A stretch of 64,000 nt of DNA from Pelagibius sp050330205 (GTDB lineage Bacteria > Pseudomonadota > Alphaproteobacteria > Kiloniellales > Kiloniellaceae), in NCBI GenBank assembly GCA_050330205.1, contig JBHJOA010000032.1:62001-126000 (forward strand), read 5' to 3'. Positions 62,247 to 64,000 of the stretch are shown here, in pieces. A program made the position numbers and the translations under genes. Under the pieces are notes generated by a model, which saw only the letters and a list, made by a program, of their open reading frames with translations, did no database searches and was not told the DNA's origin. How positions within the stretch are numbered: position 1 is the first letter of the stretch; every line of letters starts with the position of its first letter.

Positions 62247-63041
62247 CTACTGAACCAACGGTGAATCCACACCGCCAAGGTCGATACCGGAAATCTCCGC
62301 TTGTCCGGCCAGAACGCGGATGTACTGCGCCAGGGCGCGCTGCCAGCTGGCCGCCTGCAGGTAGTCGGCGATCCGCTGCTGCACCGCCTCGAAGGGCAGC
62401 TGCCGGCCTGCGATGCGGCGGTCGAGCCGCAGCACATGGACCCCGTAGCGCGAGCGCACCGGTACCGGACAGAGCTGACCCTCCTCCAGGTTCATGAGGA
62501 AGGTTTCGAACTCGGCCACGGTATCGCCCCGCGCCACCTGGCCGAGACGTCCCTCGTTCTGGGCCGAAGTACAGGCGGAGTACTCCACCGCCAGCCCGGC
62601 GAAAGCGCCAGGGTCGACCTGCAGGGCCTCGATCAGGCGTTCGGCGGTCGCTGCCGCCGCCTCGTAGGCCTCCCGATCGTCGGGAGCCGCAGCCAGGAGG
62701 ATGTGCGCCGCTTCGAAGAGGTCTGGACTGCGGAAGCGCGACTTATTGTTGTCATAGTAACGGCGGCAGGAGTCGCTATCGGCCTCCGGCACCGTCACCT
62801 CCTGCTCCAGCAGCGCCCGGATCAGGGCGTCCTCTTCGGCCTCGCGACGCCCCCCGCCGTCTTCCCTCGGTGCCGGCGGGATGCCTTGGCGGCGCGCCTC
62901 CTGCAGCAGCAGTTCGCGGATCGCCAGCGCCTCGGCGGCGGCCCGCAGCGCCGCTTCCGGCGTTCCGGCGGGATGGTTCTGGGCTTCCGCCAGCACCGCA
63001 GCGGGTGGGATCGTCGCCTCGTTTATGCGTATCTCCTGCAC
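62247..63041 (-). CDS. PpiC/NifM-type peptidyl-prolyl isomerase of the nitrate reductase operon
   Basis: A 264-residue protein with an N-terminal helical part (about 1-95) and a parvulin-type rotamase domain (about 105-215: LFEAAHILLAA, GRLGQVARGDTVAEFE, SRYGVHVLRLDRRIAG). No signal peptide is seen, so it is probably cytoplasmic. The start is GTG 63041, 4 bp after narI, with GGAGTAGGG upstream. It may assist folding of nitrate reductase subunits. Such nar-linked isomerases occur in other alphaproteobacteria. Confidence 0.87.
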   Translation of the reverse strand: MQEIRINEATIPPAAVLAEAQNHPAGTPEAALRAAAEALAIRELLLQEARRQGIPPAPREDGGGRREAEEDALIRALLEQEVTVPEADSDSCRRYYDNNKSRFRSPDLFEAAHILLAAAPDDREAYEAAAATAERLIEALQVDPGAFAGLAVEYSACTSAQNEGRLGQVARGDTVAEFETFLMNLEEGQLCPVPVRSRYGVHVLRLDRRIAGRQLPFEAVQQRIADYLQAASWQRALAQYIRVLAGQAEISGIDLGGVDSPLVQ

Positions 63042-63045
63042 AGCC

Positions 63046-63744
63046 CTACTCCGCCGCCTGCCGCCGTGACCGCACGACCTGATAGCCGGGACGCCACAGA
63101 TAGCGCAGCGGCACACTCAGCATGTGGACCAGACGGGTGAAGGGGAAAATCAGGAAGATCGTCAAGCCGAGGAAGAGGTGCAGCTTGAAGATCGGGTGTG
63201 CGTTGATGATGTAGCTCGCCGCGGCGAAGTCGAAGGTGAAGATGCCCTGCGCCCAGGCCATGAATGTCACCATCTCGTGACCGTCAAGATGGCCGAGCGA
63301 GATCGGGATCGTGGCGAGGCCGAGAACCAGTTGTAGCCAGAGCAGCAGGATGACGGCGTTGTCACCGAAGCTCGAACTGGCGCGAATGCGCGGGTCGAAG
63401 AGCCGGCGATGCGCCAGCATCGTCGCTCCGATCAGGGCGAAAACACCGGCCACGCCGCCGACCACAATGGCCAGGATCTGCTTGAAACCGTGGCTGATGC
63501 CAACGAGGTCGAAAAGTTGGATCGGCGTCAGCAGGCCGACTAGATGTCCGAAGAAGACGATGAGCACGCCGACGTGGAACAGCACCGAGCCGACCACCAG
63601 TTGGCGCCGGCGCAGGAGCTGACTGGACCCCGAGCGCCAGGTGTAGGGCTCGCGGTCGTAGCGGATGATCGAGCCGACGACCAGCACCGCCAGCGCGATG
63701 TAGGGATAGATCCCGAAGACGAGCGTATTGAGGAAGGTGGCCAT
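63046..63744 (-). CDS. narI: respiratory nitrate reductase gamma subunit NarI
   Basis: A 232-residue cytochrome b subunit with five membrane helices. The four haem-ligand histidines fit His57, His67, His189 and His207, with spacing as in the E. coli protein. It anchors the NarGH complex at the inner membrane and passes electrons from quinol. It follows narJ by 12 bp and precedes the isomerase gene by 4 bp. Confidence 0.95.
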   Translation of the reverse strand: MATFLNTLVFGIYPYIALAVLVVGSIIRYDREPYTWRSGSSQLLRRRQLVVGSVLFHVGVLIVFFGHLVGLLTPIQLFDLVGISHGFKQILAIVVGGVAGVFALIGATMLAHRRLFDPRIRASSSFGDNAVILLLWLQLVLGLATIPISLGHLDGHEMVTFMAWAQGIFTFDFAAASYIINAHPIFKLHLFLGLTIFLIFPFTRLVHMLSVPLRYLWRPGYQVVRSRRQAAE

Positions 63745-63756
63745 GGCGGGTGCTCC

Positions 63757-64000
63757 TCAGTGGGGCTTCGTATCGGCGGGACGGTCGATCCGCGCCAGGG
63801 TCTCGCGGGCGGCCGGGCAGCCGCCTCCCGGCGAAATGCCGGGCGCCATGCCGGCACTACCGGGCCCGAAAGTCACCGGCTGGTCCTCCCAGGCGCGGTC
63901 GAGGGCCGCGAGATCTTCCGGATCCTCCTCGGGCGCGGCCAGCAGTTCATCGACCTCGGCCCTCGCCGGCTTTCCCCTGGCGATGCTCTCCAGTGCCAGG
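63757..64000 (-). CDS. narJ: nitrate reductase chaperone NarJ, 3' part only
   Basis: The frame ends at TGA 63759-63757 and continues beyond the right edge. The visible 80 residues include LLAAPEEDPEDLAALDRAWEDQPVTFG, characteristic of the NarJ C-terminus. NarJ inserts molybdenum cofactor into NarG. narG and narH are expected immediately to the right. Confidence 0.85.
   Translation of the reverse strand, partial: LALESIARGKPARAEVDELLAAPEEDPEDLAALDRAWEDQPVTFGPGSAGMAPGISPGGGCPAARETLARIDRPADTKPH

Noticed and set aside
1..64000. Mobile elements, prophage, tRNA or rRNA genes
   Set aside because: No transposase, integrase, phage structural gene, tRNA cloverleaf or rRNA segment was recognised on either strand by reading.

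Overview
The window is high-GC, gene-dense DNA with many GTG/TTG starts and short or overlapping gene junctions. It reads as the chromosome of an alphaproteobacterium, most like free-living, often marine Rhodospirillales/Kiloniellales types. That assignment rests on gene content (AepXVW phosphonate importer, PhnW-PhnA-PhnY, CbrA-like kinase, phasin, narJI with NnrS, BKACE) and style, not on a marker gene. I see no rRNA, tRNA, insertion sequence, prophage or CRISPR array.

Layout. 1-3.4 kb (-): response regulator, small membrane protein and SSS-transporter/histidine kinase fusion. 3.5-11.3 kb (-): DUF2339 membrane protein, trifunctional MFS/PlsC/acyl-ACP-synthetase protein, lipase-like hydrolase and a TetR regulator with a perfect palindromic operator. 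11.6-14.5 kb (+): Na/Pi cotransporter, HisE-like pyrophosphohydrolase and DeoR regulator. 14.5-28.7 kb: a large phosphonate locus with phnDCEE (-), a LysR regulator (-), then phnW-phnA-phnY, an EamA transporter and aepXVW (+). Together these import 2-aminoethylphosphonate and convert it through phosphonoacetaldehyde and phosphonoacetate to acetate and phosphate. 28.7-31.2 kb: a histidine kinase divergent from a lone periplasmic binding protein. 31.2-35.7 kb: zinc alcohol dehydrogenase, lipoprotein hydrolase, phasin behind an FNR-type box, and an SLC13 transporter.

35.8-44.8 kb: a LysR regulator divergent from a polyamine-type ABC importer that continues into a class III aminotransferase, a beta-keto acid cleavage enzyme (BKACE), a GNAT acetyltransferase and an acetylpolyamine-amidohydrolase-like deacetylase. 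I infer a catabolic pathway for an (acetylated) beta-amino acid or polyamine-like compound. 44.9-51.3 kb: an orphan TRAP binding protein (-), a GlpR-type regulator (-), and a divergent glycerol-3-phosphate dehydrogenase / FAD oxidoreductase / glycerol kinase operon (+).

51.3-60.4 kb (-): a GntR regulator with two winged-helix domains, a second polyamine-type ABC importer, a GT1-type glycosyltransferase that appears to lack the usual N-terminal catalytic histidine, three tandem small cupins and an aldehyde dehydrogenase. This is the least explained locus in the window. 60.4-64 kb (-): narJ (partial), narI, a PpiC/NifM-type isomerase, a hemerythrin-like protein and NnrS, the tail of a nitrate-respiration operon.

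A recurring architectural feature is a long GC-rich hairpin immediately downstream of the binding-protein gene in all four ABC importer operons.
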